From NCBI GenBank assembly GCA_964511625.1, contig CAZEJG010000007.1, forward strand, positions 83,784 through 147,783: a stretch of DNA of 64,000 nucleotides. Reading direction: 5' to 3'. The position numbers and the translations under genes were made by a program. Shown here piece by piece: positions 16,884 through 25,031 of the stretch (its first letter is position 1; each line of letters opens with the position of its first letter). A model generated the notes under the pieces. That model was given only the letters and a program-made list of their open reading frames with translations. It had not been told where the DNA came from and searched no databases. Source of the DNA: Pseudohoeflea sp964511625 (GTDB lineage Bacteria; Pseudomonadota; Alphaproteobacteria; Rhizobiales; Rhizobiaceae).

Positions 16884-18281
16884 TCAGCGAACGGCCCGCG
16901 CTTGCGCCAGGATATGGGCTTCGACCTTGCCCTGGGCTGCGGGCAGTACCTGGAACCGTTCCTCCCGTTGCATCAGGTCAGTGAGACACGGCGGAAGCGC
17001 CGGGTCAATACCGGACGCCGATTTTACCGCCTCCGGGAACTTCGCCGGATGGGCGGTCGACAGCGCCACCATCGGCGCGTTGGCCCGCTCCGCCTTGGCC
17101 GCCACATGCATGGCGACGGCGGTGTGCGGATCGACCACATAGCCGGTCTGGCCGGCGATCTCGGCTATCTTGGCCTTTACCTGCTTCTCGCTGGCGCGTC
17201 CTGCGGAGAACTCCCGCTTGATCGTCTTCAGCGTGGTTTCGGCGACGTCGAACCCGCCGGACTGGCGCAACTGGCCCATGGCCGCACGCACCGCGCCGGC
17301 ATCGCGATCGGATGCCTCGAACAGGAGCCGCTCGAAGTTCGACGAGATCTGGATGTCCATCGAGGGCGAGGTGGTGGCGCTCACGCCCTTCATCTCGTAA
17401 CGGCCGGTCCTGAGCGTTCGCGCCAGGATGTCGTTCTCGTTGGTGGCGATGACGAGCTTTCCGACCGGCAGGCCCATCCGCTTGGCGGCATAGCCGGCGA
17501 AGATGTCGCCGAAATTGCCCGTGGGCACCGTGAAGGAGACCTTCCGCGACGGCGCGCCGAGCGAGACCGCGGCCGAAAAATAGTAGACGATCTGGGCCAT
17601 GATGCGGGCCCAGTTGATCGAGTTGACGCCCGAAAGCCCGACCTTGTCGCGGAATTCGGCGTGGCCGAACATGGCTTTGACGATGTCCTGGCAGTCGTCG
17701 AAATTGCCTTCGAGCGCCAGCGCGTGGACGTTGCCCGCCGTCGAACTCGTCATCTGGCGCTGTTGCACCGGCGAGACGCGGCCCTTGGGGAACAGGATGA
17801 AGATGTCGGTGCGCTCACGGCCGGCAAAGGCGTCGATCGCCGCACCGCCGGTGTCGCCCGAAGTGGCGCCGACGATGGTCGCCCGTTCGCCGCGCTCGGC
17901 GAGCACATGGTCCATCAGCCGGGCGAGCAGCTGCATCGCCACATCCTTGAAGGCGAGTGTCGGACCGTGGAAGAGTTCGAGCACGAACGCATTCGGGCCC
18001 GACTGCACCAGCGGCGCGATCGCCGGGTGGCGGAAGGTGGCATAGGCCTCGTCGATCATCGCCCGCAGCTTGTCGGCGGGGATCTCGTCGCCGACGAAGG
18101 GCGAGATCACCCGGAAGGCGATTTCCTGATAGCTCTGGCCGCGCATGGCGCGGATGTCGCGGCTCGAAAACTGCGGCCATTCGCGCGGCACGTAGAGCCC
18201 GCCGTCGCGGGCGAGCCCGGCCAGAAGTGCGTCGCTGAAACCGAGGGAGGGCGCCTCGCCCCGTGTCGAGATATATTCCAA
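16884..18281 (-). CDS. thrC: Threonine synthase
   Basis: PLP enzyme converting O-phosphohomoserine to threonine. The PLP lysine is Lys112 in FHGPTLAFKDVAMQ, and GATSGDTGGAAIDAF, FPKGRVSPVQQRQM and VPTGNFGDIFAGY blocks are present. The family N-terminus (EYISTRGEAPSLGFSDALLAGLA) begins at a TTG codon at 18281-18279, preceded on the minus strand by GGGGAAG; no ATG fits. The 465-residue length is normal. First gene of the thrC-M16-GNAT-EAL run. Confidence 0.95.
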   Translation of the reverse strand: MEYISTRGEAPSLGFSDALLAGLARDGGLYVPREWPQFSSRDIRAMRGQSYQEIAFRVISPFVGDEIPADKLRAMIDEAYATFRHPAIAPLVQSGPNAFVLELFHGPTLAFKDVAMQLLARLMDHVLAERGERATIVGATSGDTGGAAIDAFAGRERTDIFILFPKGRVSPVQQRQMTSSTAGNVHALALEGNFDDCQDIVKAMFGHAEFRDKVGLSGVNSINWARIMAQIVYYFSAAVSLGAPSRKVSFTVPTGNFGDIFAGYAAKRMGLPVGKLVIATNENDILARTLRTGRYEMKGVSATTSPSMDIQISSNFERLLFEASDRDAGAVRAAMGQLRQSGGFDVAETTLKTIKREFSAGRASEKQVKAKIAEIAGQTGYVVDPHTAVAMHVAAKAERANAPMVALSTAHPAKFPEAVKSASGIDPALPPCLTDLMQREERFQVLPAAQGKVEAHILAQARAVR

Positions 18282-18490
18282 GTAACTTCCCCGATGGTAG
18301 TCGCCGGTGGCGGTCGATGGTGCCCGGTGAGGTCCGGGGCTTTCGAAAGCTGGCCGGATGCTGGACGCGGAGGGCGCGAGATGACATAACGCCGGTCGCA
18401 TTTCCGCCGCGGCGCTGGTATAAACCAAGCCACATTGACATGCAAAGGCCCCCTGACCGGCGGGAACCGGGGGTGATTTCGAGGGTAGTT

Positions 18491-19051
18491 TTGACCGTGT
18501 TCAATTCGTTATCGCGTATCGGCACAGCCCTGACGCTCGCCGCCTTTCTGGCGGCCTGTCAGGGCACGGATCCAGCCAAGGTTCTCAACCCGAACCCCCA
18601 GCCGAACATCGACGAGAAGACCCAGTCGCAAGTCATGCAGGGCACCTGTCCGCCGGTCTCGTTGCGCGAGGGCACGGCCTATTTCACCCAATATGCCAAG
18701 GGCGGCGACGGCGATCCGACCAAGGTCATAAATCAGGCCACGATTACCGAGACGACCCGCCAGTGCCGCATGGTCGGCACCGATATCGTCATGACCGTGC
18801 AGGCTTCGGGACGCGTTCTCGCCGGTCCCGCCGGTGGTCCCGGCACCGTCCAGCTGCCGCTTCGCGTCGTCGTGCGCGATACCGAGAACACCGTCTATTC
18901 AGAACTGACCAAGACGCCGGTCGAACTGCCCGCCGCCGATCCGACCGCGCAGTTCCTCTTCACCAATTCCACGGTGACCTTCCCCGCAGCCCTTGCCCGT
19001 TCCGTCAAGGTCTGGGTCGGCTTCGACCCCGGCCCCTACGACACGCCGTAA
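18491..19051 (+). CDS. Hypothetical lipoprotein
   Basis: A 186-residue predicted lipoprotein: a hydrophobic leader ending in the lipobox LAAC with Cys23, then a Pro-rich linker and a beta-rich domain containing a GTCPPVSLREGTAYF block and paired cysteines. I do not recognise a characterised family. GAGGG at 18481-18485 favours the TTG at 18491; a GTG at 18497 is an alternative. It is divergent from thrC. Confidence 0.75.
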   Translation: MTVFNSLSRIGTALTLAAFLAACQGTDPAKVLNPNPQPNIDEKTQSQVMQGTCPPVSLREGTAYFTQYAKGGDGDPTKVINQATITETTRQCRMVGTDIVMTVQASGRVLAGPAGGPGTVQLPLRVVVRDTENTVYSELTKTPVELPAADPTAQFLFTNSTVTFPAALARSVKVWVGFDPGPYDTP

Positions 19052-19085
19052 GCGCTTTCGGGGGAGCTGAGCGACCCTCTGGGGA

Positions 19086-19775
19086 TCAACTCAGCTCGGT
19101 CCACGCACCAAGCGCCTCGATGGTGGCCGGGAGATCGGCCATGCGATGGATAACGGTTTCCGCGCCCGCTTCGGTCAGCTTGTCGGCATGGCCCGGATAG
19201 CTGTGGGTAGCGCCGGTGAAGCCGACGACCCGCATGCCGGCGGCGCGCGCACCGGTGATCCCGTGCACCGAATCCTCGATCACCAGCGTATTGGCGGGCT
19301 TGGCGCCCATCTGCTTCGCCCCGTGCAGGAAGATGTCCGGCGCGGGCTTGGTGCGCACGTCCGGCGTGTCTTTGGCCGAGAACACGTTCTTTCCGAAGAT
19401 CGGCGCGAGCCCGGTACGTTCCAGCATCAGTTGCAGCCGCTTGGCGCCGGAATTCGAGCAGATGCACTTCTTGCCCGGGATGAGAGCGGCGGCGCGCGCG
19501 GCCCCCTCGATCGGCAGGAGGTCGCGGGCGAGCCGCTGGTCGATCATCTTGTCGCTCTTGTCGAGCAGCGAGGCCTGCAGCGGGATGTCGCTTTCGCGTT
19601 CCACTTCCAGGAGAATGTCCTTCCAGGTCAGACCGGCGAACCGCTCGGCGAGCTCTTCGGCGGTGATCTGGTATCCGGCCTGGCCGAGCAGCTTGCTCTC
19701 CACCTGGGCGGCGATGATCTCGCTGTCGACGAGCACGCCGTCGCAATCGAAGATGATGAGGTCGAATGAGGACAT
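19086..19775 (-). CDS. HAD-superfamily phosphatase (beta-PGM/Gph-like)
   Basis: A 229-residue HAD-IA hydrolase. Motif I is FDCDGVLVDSE (nucleophile and acid/base aspartates), motif II CICSNSG, motif III KPAPDIF and motif IV VIEDSVHG. The GVLVDSE form is shared by phosphoglycolate phosphatases and beta-phosphoglucomutase-like enzymes; the true substrate is not evident. The ATG at 19775 begins MSSFDLIIFD. It converges on the lipoprotein gene and is divergent from ccrM. Confidence 0.88.
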   Translation of the reverse strand: MSSFDLIIFDCDGVLVDSEIIAAQVESKLLGQAGYQITAEELAERFAGLTWKDILLEVERESDIPLQASLLDKSDKMIDQRLARDLLPIEGAARAAALIPGKKCICSNSGAKRLQLMLERTGLAPIFGKNVFSAKDTPDVRTKPAPDIFLHGAKQMGAKPANTLVIEDSVHGITGARAAGMRVVGFTGATHSYPGHADKLTEAGAETVIHRMADLPATIEALGAWTELS

Positions 19776-19966
19776 GAGACTTCCCGTCGTCTTGCTTTTC
19801 CGGCGTCGGGCTACCCCAAGGATGGGGCGGATGCAAGGCGGTTGGCGGGGGTGATCCGCCGCGAAGAAGGTGGCCTGTGTCGAAAAACGTCGGCCATTCA
19901 CCGCTTGTTTACTCTGTTCGGTAACCATGATGCCAGTTGTTCTGCGTCCTAGTAGCGAGTACCGCG

Positions 19967-21139
19967 ATGGCTTCTTCCGTTTCGCTTGCCTCTTCTCCCG
20001 TCTCTCTGGCCCCCGTTTCCCTGACCGATGTCCGTGGTCTTTCGCCCAAGGGCGGAAAGTCGTGGCTCGACACCATCATCAAGGGCGATTGCGTCGCCGC
20101 CCTCGAGGCGCTGCCGGCAGGTTCGGTCGACATGATCTTTGCCGACCCGCCCTACAACCTGCAGCTCGGCGGTGATCTGACCCGTCCCGACCAGTCGGCC
20201 GTCGATGCGGTCAACGATCACTGGGACCAGTTCGAAAGCTTCCAGGCCTATGACGCCTTCACCCGTGCCTGGCTTCTGGCCTGCCGCCGCGTGCTCAAGC
20301 CCAACGGCACCATCTGGGTGATCGGCTCCTACCATAACATCTTCCGCGTCGGCGCCTCGCTGCAGGATCTCGGCTTCTGGCTCCTCAACGACGTCGTCTG
20401 GCGCAAGACCAACCCGATGCCGAATTTCCGCGGCCGCCGGTTCCAGAACGCTCACGAGACGCTGATCTGGGCCTCGCGCGATGCCAACGCCAAGGGCTAC
20501 ACCTTCAATTACGAAGCCATGAAGGCGGCAAACGACGACGTGCAGATGCGTTCGGACTGGCTATTCCCGATCTGCACCGGCGGCGAGCGCCTCAAGGATG
20601 AAAACGGCCGCAAGGTCCATCCGACCCAGAAGCCGGAGGCGCTGCTCGCCCGTATCATGATGGCTTCGTCGAAGCCCGGCGACGTGGTACTCGATCCCTT
20701 CTTCGGCACCGGCACCACCGGCGCCGTCGCCCGCCGCCTCGGTCGCCACTTCGTCGGCGTTGAGCGCGAGGACAGCTATATCGAGGCCGCCCGCAAGCGC
20801 ATCGACGCGGTCGAGCCGCTCGGCAAGGCGGAACTCACCGTCATGACGGGCAAGCGCGCCGAGCCGCGCGTCGCCTTCAACGTGCTCATTGAGGCCGGCC
20901 TCATTCGCCCGGGGCAGGTGCTGACCGACGCCCGCAAGCGCTTCAAGGCGATCGTCCGGGCCGACGGCACCGTTGTCGCCGACAATGTTGCAGGCTCCAT
21001 TCACAAGGTCGGCGCTGCTGTCCAGGGTTTTGACGCCTGCAACGGCTGGACCTTCTGGCACACCGAGAAGGACGGCGCGCTCGTCCCGATCGACGACATG
21101 CGAACCGTCGTCCGCGCCGAGATGGCGCGCGCCGGCTGA
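19967..21139 (+). CDS. ccrM: CcrM-type adenine-N6 DNA methyltransferase (GANTC)
   Basis: Cell-cycle-regulated solitary methyltransferase of alphaproteobacteria that modifies adenine in GANTC sites. It is a beta-class enzyme: DPPY at residues 60-63 near the N-terminus, the AdoMet-binding DPFFGTGTTG at about 243-252, and a C-terminal extension of about 85 residues (RAMA-type) used for DNA recognition. It has 390 residues. The ATG at 19967 is the first start consistent with the family. No restriction partner is nearby. A strong terminator follows at 21.23 kb. Confidence 0.96.
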   Translation: MASSVSLASSPVSLAPVSLTDVRGLSPKGGKSWLDTIIKGDCVAALEALPAGSVDMIFADPPYNLQLGGDLTRPDQSAVDAVNDHWDQFESFQAYDAFTRAWLLACRRVLKPNGTIWVIGSYHNIFRVGASLQDLGFWLLNDVVWRKTNPMPNFRGRRFQNAHETLIWASRDANAKGYTFNYEAMKAANDDVQMRSDWLFPICTGGERLKDENGRKVHPTQKPEALLARIMMASSKPGDVVLDPFFGTGTTGAVARRLGRHFVGVEREDSYIEAARKRIDAVEPLGKAELTVMTGKRAEPRVAFNVLIEAGLIRPGQVLTDARKRFKAIVRADGTVVADNVAGSIHKVGAAVQGFDACNGWTFWHTEKDGALVPIDDMRTVVRAEMARAG

Positions 21140-21232
21140 AGACCCCGCGTCCGAGGGGTGGGGAGACCTCTCGGGCGAAACGCGGACCTGGCCACCGGGT
21201 AGTCGAGTATCTCCAGTCACCGGTGGACATAG

Positions 21233-21265
21233 AAACGCCCGGCTTCCCAAAGGCCGGGCGTTTTT
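21233..21265 (+). terminator. Intrinsic terminator after ccrM
   Basis: AAACGCCCGGC (21233-21243) pairs over 11 bp with GCCGGGCGTTT (21253-21263), and the T-run continues to 21265. It lies 93 bp after the ccrM stop. Confidence 0.88.
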
Positions 21266-21295
21266 GCGTCTTCAGGCGAAGCGGAAGGCCTTGTA

Positions 21296-21324
21296 TTGTA
21301 ATTGTCATTACAAAACGCTATGTT
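21296..21324 (+). promoter_or_regulatory. Promoter and palindromic operator of the toxin-antitoxin operon
   Basis: TTGTAAT (21296-21302) and ATTACAA (21307-21313) form a perfect 7-bp inverted repeat with a TGTC spacer. The same bases provide a -35 box TTGTAA (21296-21301), spaced 17 bp from a -10 box TATGTT (21319-21324). A repressor bound to the palindrome would block RNA polymerase, the arrangement expected for autoregulation by a ribbon-helix-helix antitoxin. Confidence 0.7.
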
Positions 21325-21347
21325 TACGCTGAGCAATGGAGACCGTC

Positions 21348-21623
21348 ATGGCCTTGGTCAGGAAGACACAAGCCGTCAATTTCCGGATCGATCCGGAGAC
21401 CCACGAACTGGTCCGGCGCGCCGCTGAAATCAGCGGCAAGTCGATCACCGCCTTCATGACGGAGGCGGCCGTCCATTCGGCACAGCGGGAGCTGCTCGAA
21501 CAACGCTTCGTGGGCGTGGATTCGAGCGTCTTCGACAGCGTCGCCACCATGCTTGACGAGCCTGCGAAGGCGAATGCGGAACTGGTGAAACTGTTCCGCA
21601 AGCAGCCCGAATGGATCGACTGA
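21348..21623 (+). CDS. DUF1778 antitoxin (TacA-like)
   Basis: A 91-residue DUF1778 antitoxin with an N-terminal ribbon-helix-helix DNA-binding segment (VNFRIDPETHELVRRAAEI then SITAFMTEAA) and a C-terminal toxin-neutralising helix. These antitoxins pair with GNAT toxins that acetylate aminoacyl-tRNA. The ATG at 21348 is chosen because GGAG at 21338-21341 lies 6 nt upstream; an ATG at 21336 has no ribosome site and would leave almost no leader after the predicted promoter. The toxin gene starts 3 bp after the stop. Confidence 0.9.
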   Translation: MALVRKTQAVNFRIDPETHELVRRAAEISGKSITAFMTEAAVHSAQRELLEQRFVGVDSSVFDSVATMLDEPAKANAELVKLFRKQPEWID

Positions 21624-21626
21624 GGC

Positions 21627-22142
21627 ATGGCCTATCGCAGGCCGGAACCTCTGTCCGAACGACACCAGATAAAACAGTTCCGATGCGGCGAGGAAGCGCT
21701 GGATGCCTGGCTGCGTGACATGGCGCTCTACAATCAAGTCCAGCAATACACCCGCACCTTCGTGATAGCCGATGCCGCGTATAACGTCGTCGGCTATCAC
21801 TCGCTCTGCGCCGGCATGATTCATCGCAACGATGTGTCGCGTTCGGTGAAGGGTGGGCAGGCGCCAAACGAGATACCGGTCGCGCTGCTGGCGCGGTTGG
21901 CCGTCGACAGCAATCATCAGGGCAGGGGGCTCGGCCCGGCTCTCCTGCGCAATGCCCTTCAGGCGGCGGTTTCCGCCGGCCAGGCAGTGGCCTTTCGTGC
22001 GGTGATGGTCGATGCGCTCAACGCGCGGGCGATCGGTTTCTACACCAAATTCGGCTTTCGCCCCTCGAAGATCAGCCCATCGAAACTCCTATTGCCGATG
22101 AAGGACGTGCTCGCCTCGCTGGAAAAGGCATCGGAAGCCTAG
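21627..22142 (+). CDS. GNAT toxin (TacT/AtaT-like)
   Basis: A 171-residue GNAT of the toxin class that blocks translation by acetylating the amino group of charged tRNA. It carries the acetyl-CoA loop HQGRGLGPALL and the catalytic tyrosine Tyr139 in FYTKFGFRPS, at the position used by TacT-type toxins. It is co-transcribed with the DUF1778 antitoxin. Which tRNA is targeted cannot be told from sequence. Confidence 0.9.
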   Translation: MAYRRPEPLSERHQIKQFRCGEEALDAWLRDMALYNQVQQYTRTFVIADAAYNVVGYHSLCAGMIHRNDVSRSVKGGQAPNEIPVALLARLAVDSNHQGRGLGPALLRNALQAAVSAGQAVAFRAVMVDALNARAIGFYTKFGFRPSKISPSKLLLPMKDVLASLEKASEA

Positions 22143-22256
22143 TCAGGCTTGCTCCGCCATCTCGGGAGGATTATATCCGGCTTCGGACGGGGACGACCTC
22201 GTCCGGCCTTACGGTCACCAAGCGGGACGGCCCGAAACACAATCGGAGCAATCCCC

Positions 22257-22682
22257 ATGCGCAGCACCAAGGACCGTATCCGCCAGGCGCTCAGTTTCGA
22301 GATCATCGGCCTCATCGTCGTCACGCCTCTTTTTGCCTGGGCCTTTTCCCATCCCATGGACATGACCGGCGGTCTCGCGCTCATCGGCGCCACCGGGGCA
22401 ACGGCCTGGAACTATCTCTTCAATCTCGGTTTCGACCATGCACTGCGCGCCCTGCGCGGTGATGTGACCAAGACGGTGCCGATCCGGATTGTCCACGCGA
22501 TCGCCTTCGAACTCACGCTGATGGCGCTCCTGCTGCCGGTCTTTGCCTGGTGGATGGGGATAACGCTCTTCGAAGCCTTCCTGATCGATGTCGCCTTCGC
22601 CGGTTTCTATGTCGTTTATGCCTTCGTTTTCACCTGGGGCTACGACGCGCTCTATCCGCCGCAGACCGCCCCGCAGAGTTGA
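22257..22682 (+). CDS. PACE family efflux protein
   Basis: A 141-residue, four-helix membrane protein made of two bacterial transmembrane pair domains, the proteobacterial antimicrobial compound efflux (AceI) fold. The functionally important acidic residue is present as Glu15 in LSFEIIG, and the repeat block ATAWNYLFNLGFDHAL is typical. Such proteins export biocides or short-chain diamines. CGGAG at 22244-22248 precedes the ATG at 22257. It is followed by a hairpin shared with the convergent gene. Confidence 0.9.
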   Translation: MRSTKDRIRQALSFEIIGLIVVTPLFAWAFSHPMDMTGGLALIGATGATAWNYLFNLGFDHALRALRGDVTKTVPIRIVHAIAFELTLMALLLPVFAWWMGITLFEAFLIDVAFAGFYVVYAFVFTWGYDALYPPQTAPQS

Positions 22683-22690
22683 CGAAAAAA

Positions 22691-22713
22691 ACGCCCGGCG
22701 CTCGGCCGGGCGT
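22691..22713 (-). terminator. Shared terminator between convergent genes
   Basis: ACGCCCGGC (22691-22699) pairs with GCCGGGCGT (22705-22713). On the minus strand the stem is followed by a run of six or seven T, so it terminates the NTF2-like gene; the plus-strand tail after the PACE gene is weaker. Confidence 0.78.
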
Positions 22714-22746
22714 GTCGTCTCTTGAGGCGGAGAGCCGAATGTGGTG

Positions 22747-23091
22747 TCAGCAGACGGCCTGTTGGTGGGAGAACAGCTTCCAGCGGCCGTTCTCCTTGAA
22801 ATAGCTCGTCGAGCACAGTGCCTCGTAGCGGTCGCCGTCGGCCCGCGTGCCGCCGGCGCGATAGGAGAGAACGGCAAAGCGGCCGTTCTCGATCTTGCTG
22901 CGGTTTTCGAATTCCACATCGTTCCAGCGCGGCGCGCCATCGAGTCCGTCGATGATCTCTTCGCCGCTCAGCATGCCGACCGGAGCCGGAAAGACCATGA
23001 TCGCATTGCGGGCCATGTTGTCGCGAAAGAACCCGGCACCCTCCGTCCAGAAGTGCCGTTCGAGGTCCCAGAAATCGGGCTGGTTGGTCAT
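22747..23091 (-). CDS. NTF2-like (SnoaL/DUF4440-type) small protein
   Basis: A 114-residue single-domain protein with the NTF2-like alpha-beta cone pattern: an N-terminal helix (FWDLERHFWTEGAGFF), MVFPAPVGMLSGEEIIDGL in the middle, and closing strands SYRAGG, CSTSYF and WKLFSHQQ. These folds bind small molecules or act as isomerases or binding proteins; no substrate can be proposed. It is monocistronic, between a HAD gene upstream and the PACE gene. Confidence 0.75.
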   Translation of the reverse strand: MTNQPDFWDLERHFWTEGAGFFRDNMARNAIMVFPAPVGMLSGEEIIDGLDGAPRWNDVEFENRSKIENGRFAVLSYRAGGTRADGDRYEALCSTSYFKENGRWKLFSHQQAVC

Positions 23092-23186
23092 TGCAAAATC
23101 TCCCTTGCGGATACAACGCGCAATCTGCCGGAAGGTTCCGGTGGAATTCGGGAAAAATTGAGCTTTTTTCTGGGTTTCGGCCGGCG

Positions 23187-23813
23187 TCAGACCGCCTGCA
23201 GCAGCCCGAGTTCGGCGAGGTCGCGCCGTAATTGGGCCGGATCACGGAAGTGAATGCCCTGCCAGCCTGCCGCAATTGCGCCCTCGACATTTGCGGGGCT
23301 GTCGTCGATGAAGAGGCTCGCAGCCGGGTCGAGGTCGAAAACTTCGACATGCCGGTCGTAGATGGCGCGGTCGGGCTTGATCAGGCCGATCTCGCCGGAC
23401 ACCGTCACCCCGCGCGGCGCCTTGAGAAAGGGAAATTTCTCCTTGGCCTCGCGGAACGTGTCGGCGGCGAAATTGGTCAGCATCGTCACATCCTGCCCGT
23501 TCTCGATGAAGTCGAGCATGATCGCAACGCTATCCTCATAGGAATGCGACACCATTTCCGGCCAGTGGACGCGGAAGGCGCGGATCAGCTCCTCCTTGTC
23601 CGGATGGTCGGCGATCAGCACCTCTTCGGCTTCGGCCCAGCTGCGGCCGCGGTCCTGTTCGAGGTTCCATTCGTGGGTGCAGACCTCGGCGAAGAAGGCT
23701 TCACGTTCGGCGTCGTCGGGGATCAGCCGGCTGAACGGGATGTGCGGATCGTAATGGATCAGCACCTTGCCGATGTCGAAGACGATGTGGCGGACGGGCG
23801 TGGCTTCGGTCAT
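23187..23813 (-). CDS. HAD-IA hydrolase (YihX-like)
   Basis: A 208-residue HAD-IA protein. Motif I reads VFDIGKVLI: the nucleophile Asp is present but the usual second Asp is Gly, as in the YihX (glucose-1-phosphate phosphatase) branch with FDLGNV. Motif II is LTNFA, motif III GLIKPDRAIY and motif IV FIDDSPANVEGA. Start at 23813 (MTEATPVRHIVFD). It lies 25 bp downstream of mutY on the minus strand. Confidence 0.87.
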   Translation of the reverse strand: MTEATPVRHIVFDIGKVLIHYDPHIPFSRLIPDDAEREAFFAEVCTHEWNLEQDRGRSWAEAEEVLIADHPDKEELIRAFRVHWPEMVSHSYEDSVAIMLDFIENGQDVTMLTNFAADTFREAKEKFPFLKAPRGVTVSGEIGLIKPDRAIYDRHVEVFDLDPAASLFIDDSPANVEGAIAAGWQGIHFRDPAQLRRDLAELGLLQAV

Positions 23814-23838
23814 GGCTGGATATCCTTCAGAACCTCGT

Positions 23839-24945
23839 TCAGCGATCACCCGGCCGGTACGGTCGGAACGCCTCGGGCAAGGCGGCGGTGATCGCTTTCT
23901 TCATCACGCTCGGCAGCGCCTCGTCGCCGAGGTCGGCCGGATCGCTCCAGCGGGCGTCGGACAAGGCACCGAAATCGGCGGCACTTTCGTCCGCCGGTGT
24001 GACAACAGCGTGAAAGACGGCCAGGCGCAACTCGAAATGCGTGAAAACATGGACCACCTGTCCGCTTTCCTGCCAAGAAGCGGCAAAGGGCGCGGCCTCT
24101 ACGCCGGTGTCGCCGTCCTGTCGCGCGGTCCATTGGGTCGTGGGCACACCGCGCATGCCGCCGAGCAGCCCCTTGTCCGGACGCCGCACCAGAAGCACCG
24201 ATCCGTCGGGGCGGGAGGCGACGAAGGCCGCGCCCAGCCGCACCGGCTTGGTCTTCTTCGGCGGCTTGACCGGATAGGCTTCCGGATTGCCCGCACCTCC
24301 CGCCTCGCAGTCCTCGAGCAGCGGACAGATCGCGCAGGCCGGTGAGCGCGGTGTGCAGATCGTGGCGCCCAGATCCATCAAAGCCTGGGCGAAATCGCCG
24401 GGACGCGTGTCGGGCAAAGCTTCGGTCATCCTGAGCCGGATTTCGTCCTTGGCCTTGGGCAGCGGCGTGTCGATTGAAAAAAGCCGGGTGAACACCCGCT
24501 CCACATTGCCGTCGACCACGGCGACCCGCTCGTCGAACGCGATCGCGGCGATGGCAGCGGCGGTATAGGGACCGATGCCCGGCAGTTTGGCGAGCTCCGC
24601 CGCCGTCGGCGGAAAACTGCCGCCGTGTTTGTCGGTGACCGCCCGCGCGCAGGCCAGCAGATTACGGGCACGCGAGTAATAGCCGAGGCCCGCCCAGTGC
24701 CGCATGACGTCCTCGTCCTCGGCGGAGGCGAGGGCCGTGACCATCGGCCAGCGGGCGAGAAAGCGCTCGTAATAGGGTTTGACCGCCTTCACCGTTGTCT
24801 GCTGCAGCATGATTTCCGACAGCCAGACGGCATAGGGATCGTTGATCACCCCCGCGTCCCGGTCGGAGGGCGTCACCCGCCAGGGCAGGCTGCGGTGATG
24901 CCGGTCGTACCAGGCAAGAAGATGGGGAGCGATGTCGTTATTCAT
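23839..24945 (-). CDS. mutY: A/G-specific adenine glycosylase
   Basis: Removes adenine mispaired with 8-oxoguanine. The catalytic Glu44 is in SEIMLQQT, the helix-hairpin-helix is LPGIGPYTAA (121-130), and Asp145 is in VVDGNVERV. The 4Fe-4S cluster cysteines are Cys197, Cys204, Cys207 and Cys213 (C-x6-C-x2-C-x5-C). A C-terminal NUDIX-like domain recognises 8-oxoG. The 368-residue length is normal. The ATG at 24945 (MNNDIAPHLL) is preferred over the longer frame that overlaps the DMT gene upstream. Confidence 0.96.
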   Translation of the reverse strand: MNNDIAPHLLAWYDRHHRSLPWRVTPSDRDAGVINDPYAVWLSEIMLQQTTVKAVKPYYERFLARWPMVTALASAEDEDVMRHWAGLGYYSRARNLLACARAVTDKHGGSFPPTAAELAKLPGIGPYTAAAIAAIAFDERVAVVDGNVERVFTRLFSIDTPLPKAKDEIRLRMTEALPDTRPGDFAQALMDLGATICTPRSPACAICPLLEDCEAGGAGNPEAYPVKPPKKTKPVRLGAAFVASRPDGSVLLVRRPDKGLLGGMRGVPTTQWTARQDGDTGVEAAPFAASWQESGQVVHVFTHFELRLAVFHAVVTPADESAADFGALSDARWSDPADLGDEALPSVMKKAITAALPEAFRPYRPGDR

Positions 24946-25031
24946 CTCGGCGGGTGGCGTCTTCTTTTCGCGGAGCCTAAAACATCGGGCTCGAATAAGC
25001 GGGAGGCGGCGGGGAGGCTGACGTACCGGAT

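Noticed and set aside
13717..18389. Long plus-strand frames (13717-14991, 15557-16984, 16629-18389) opposite the EAL protein, M16 peptidase and thrC
   Set aside because: All are antisense shadows with His/Arg/Gly-rich composition and no motifs, overlapping well-supported genes.
23187..23813. Inactive HAD enzyme, because motif I lacks the second aspartate
   Set aside because: The DIG form is usual for the YihX-like branch, so the change is a subfamily feature rather than decay.
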